Shown: positions 18,175-22,435 of the stretch, one piece after another | Numbering within the stretch: the stretch's first letter is position 1 | Layout: the number at the start of each line of letters is the position of its first letter | Origin: Basidiobolus ranarum | Lineage: Eukaryota; Basidiobolomycota; Basidiobolomycetes; Basidiobolales | Reading direction: 5' to 3' | DNA: 22,435 nucleotides | Assembly (NCBI GenBank): GCA_040143965.1 | Contig: JASJQH010007062.1 | Coordinates: 1-22,435 of the forward strand | Translations under genes and position numbers: made by a program | The notes under the pieces: generated by a model | Told to the model about the DNA's origin: nothing | The model's input: the letters and a program-made list of their open reading frames with translations, nothing else | The model's database searches: none

Positions 18175-18906
18175 GCTCACGCACCCGATTATCGTGGAAT
18201 CTTTTGGAAATAAAACACATTCCTAACTTACTATTTGCTTGCCACACAATCTTTTCTCCATATCAACTTACTTTAGTAAGGTGAATAGCACCCCTTTACC
18301 TCGCCTTTGGCAATGAGATGATTCGTTGTAATTAAAGAGCTACTTTGACGCTATGTCGTTACATATATAAAGACATGGCATAACCACTTAATAAATGCTG
18401 TAATAAGAGTATTCGTGTGCGCGTGGTGGTGTCGATCACCTTGGGAAAAGAACTGCATGTCGTATTTCTTATCCTTGGTTGGTTGGTAACTTCATATAAT
18501 GTGGAGAAATGAACAAATCATCATCAGTTTGCTCTCGACCATCAATAACAATTTCGAATATAGAATGGAAACCCATTTAAAATTGTATGAAATCGCAAAT
18601 ATTCTATGGATCTACGCCGAGCAAATAGAAAATGATCCCATTTTCTGTCAGGTATATTCTATACTTCCTCAAGTCAATTCGAACTGATGGGAAAGTGTTC
18701 CAATCAGCGTGATTTCTTTGACTTTTCACTATACCACTTGTCCACCTTCATACCTACTCTTTATTCGAATACTTGTTTATACTTTTGAAAGACTCACCTA
18801 AGAAACCGCTCGTATTTAAACCACTCTATATAGGATACCCAGAGCCCAATACATCCTGCCATCGTGATAAAAGTGTTTCTTCGTTAGTTGTATTAGGCTT
18901 GATATA
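18175..18906. other. Intergenic between eS28 and the PAK gene
   Basis: It holds the eS28 3' UTR and the PAK promoter. An ATG-initiated plus-strand frame at 18499-18687 (62 codons; MWRNEQIIISLLS...) ends with a CAG|GTATAT that could be a donor site, but no second exon or conserved motif was found, so it is left as a possibility only. Confidence 0.45.
18827..18833 (+). promoter_or_regulatory. TATA box of the PAK kinase gene
   Basis: TATATAG within CTCTATATAGGATA, 74-80 bases before the ATG at 18907. The spacing is longer than for the small genes nearby but within the normal range. Confidence 0.4.
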
Positions 18907-21442
<2,536 letters not shown>

Positions 21443-22024
21443 GAGTCTTTTGACCATCTCGTTGCCGACATTAAATACTAACAAGCAAGAAAAAGATCCA
21501 TTCGACAACTAATATAGACTTATGAAACCAGATGTAGCTGATAATACCACCTATCTCTCTATCCACTCAATCACGAGGACGCCCACGCGCACAAGCACAA
21601 TCGCTTTGATACCCAACTCTATAGTGACTTCACATTTCTCGTCAATTTGAATTCTTTTTTTTGTAGTGTTACCTCTGTCTCTCTTTCATCACTGACTCAC
21701 TCTCTATTTTTGCCAAACCTTGTATACATAATATTTACCCCCCCCCAATCTATCTCGTGTGTCAAGTCCACATCGGTGTATTTCTTTCACATCTGATTCT
21801 TGTTCTTTTTTAACACTTTGCCATGGATCATTAGAGATATGACCACTAAGATATCAATAAAGTATAATCAATATAAAGATTCGGGATATTTTGAGAGTAA
21901 CTCTCTCATAACAACCCTGACCAGTAATATAACACCCACAACTCAATGTATACATAGTGTATACACCCAGCATTTAAGTATGTAAGTTGATTCTATATAT
22001 AAAAATCACCCTTTTATAACAGAT
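21443..22024. other. 3' flank of the PAK gene, no gene seen
   Basis: Pyrimidine-rich then AT-rich DNA with a run of nine C (21738-21746) and AATAAA at 21856-21861 as a possible distal poly(A) signal. A 61-codon frame at 21800-21985 is compositionally random. Confidence 0.5.
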
Positions 22025-22282
22025 GCTTAAACTGTTGAAGTATTTTGGGAGTTTGTTGAAAGTGGTTTGGAGAACTAGAAGAATTGTTGGTTTTCACTTA
22101 TTGTTCATTGAGTAGAAAGTTGACATTTATAGTTTTGTAAAGAGGTAAACAAAAAATGTATAGAATGTGTTAAGAAAGATCCCAGGAACATGTGTGCTAA
22201 GTTTGGAGTCTCTAGCACAAGTTTGAAAAATCTATATATTTGAGAACTTCCAAGTTGGTGTCAATATTCTAAGTAAATTCCT
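22025..22282 (+). repeat. Dispersed repeat, copy B (inverted relative to copy A at 1378-1635)
   Basis: It matches the reverse complement of 1378-1635 along its length, with a perfect 39-base block at 22059-22097 and several shorter exact blocks. Copy B has about 20 extra bases near 22256-22274 relative to A. There is no coding capacity; the class is undetermined. Confidence 0.8.
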
Positions 22283-22435
22283 CTTGAGGTGATATCTTAG
22301 TTCAGTAAGAAATAACCAAATACTTGTTGAAATTAGCATTGCCTAAACACCTATATAGTCATATATAGCTTAGTACTTAGTTATCTCATAATTCACTAAG
22401 ATATTATCAATTATTCTGAATCAGAATTTACTTTA
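22283..22435. other. Window end, AT-rich, no gene seen
   Basis: A weak inverted pair (ATATCTTAG at 22292-22300, CTAAGATAT at 22396-22404) is the only structure seen. It could mark the edge of the repeat or be chance. Confidence 0.35.

Noticed and set aside
18499-18687. 62-codon frame between eS28 and PAK
   Set aside because: Starts with ATG and may end at a donor site, but no second exon or conserved content could be found.
22292-22404. Weak inverted pair near the window end
   Set aside because: Only nine matching bases in AT-rich DNA; could be chance.

Overview
The window looks like nuclear DNA of an early-diverging fungus or a close relative. The genes carry many short introns (52-90 bases) with GT...AG ends, and intergenic DNA is AT-rich with AATAAA signals. 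The conserved genes are a Ste20/PAK kinase, a tricalbin, an ISC1-type sphingolipid phospholipase C and a mitochondrial-type PP2C. One gene encodes CEP120, a centriole protein, which suggests a lineage that still builds (or recently lost) centrioles and flagella. Species cannot be named from this sequence.

Layout. 1-0.3 kb: 3' end of a glycine-rich repeat protein. 0.9-1.1 kb: a small secreted protein (minus strand) with four evenly spaced CX3C pairs. 1.4-1.6 kb: copy A of a dispersed repeat whose inverted copy B lies at 22.0-22.3 kb. 1.9-4.1 kb: tandem duplication carrying two intronless VOC/glyoxalase-fold genes with conserved promoters. 4.1-5.6 kb: mostly non-coding, with one uncertain minus-strand open frame. 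5.6-10.6 kb: a four-exon tricalbin (1588 aa, SMP plus six C2 domains). 11.1-12.8 kb: a five-exon PP2C. 13.1-15.6 kb: CEP120 on the minus strand, convergent with the PP2C. 15.9-17.4 kb: five-exon ISC1 on the minus strand. 17.9-18.2 kb: ribosomal protein eS28, divergent from ISC1. 18.9-21.4 kb: an eleven-exon PAK kinase. 21.4-22.4 kb: non-coding tail with repeat B.

All spliced models were built by hand from splice sites, reading phase and known family motifs; the exon lengths of each model add up to a whole number of codons. There is no operon-like organisation. The only thematic link is lipid biology: ISC1 makes ceramide and phytoceramide, and tricalbins move lipids, including ceramide, at ER-plasma membrane contacts. 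No tRNA, rRNA, CRISPR array or recognisable transposase or reverse transcriptase was seen.
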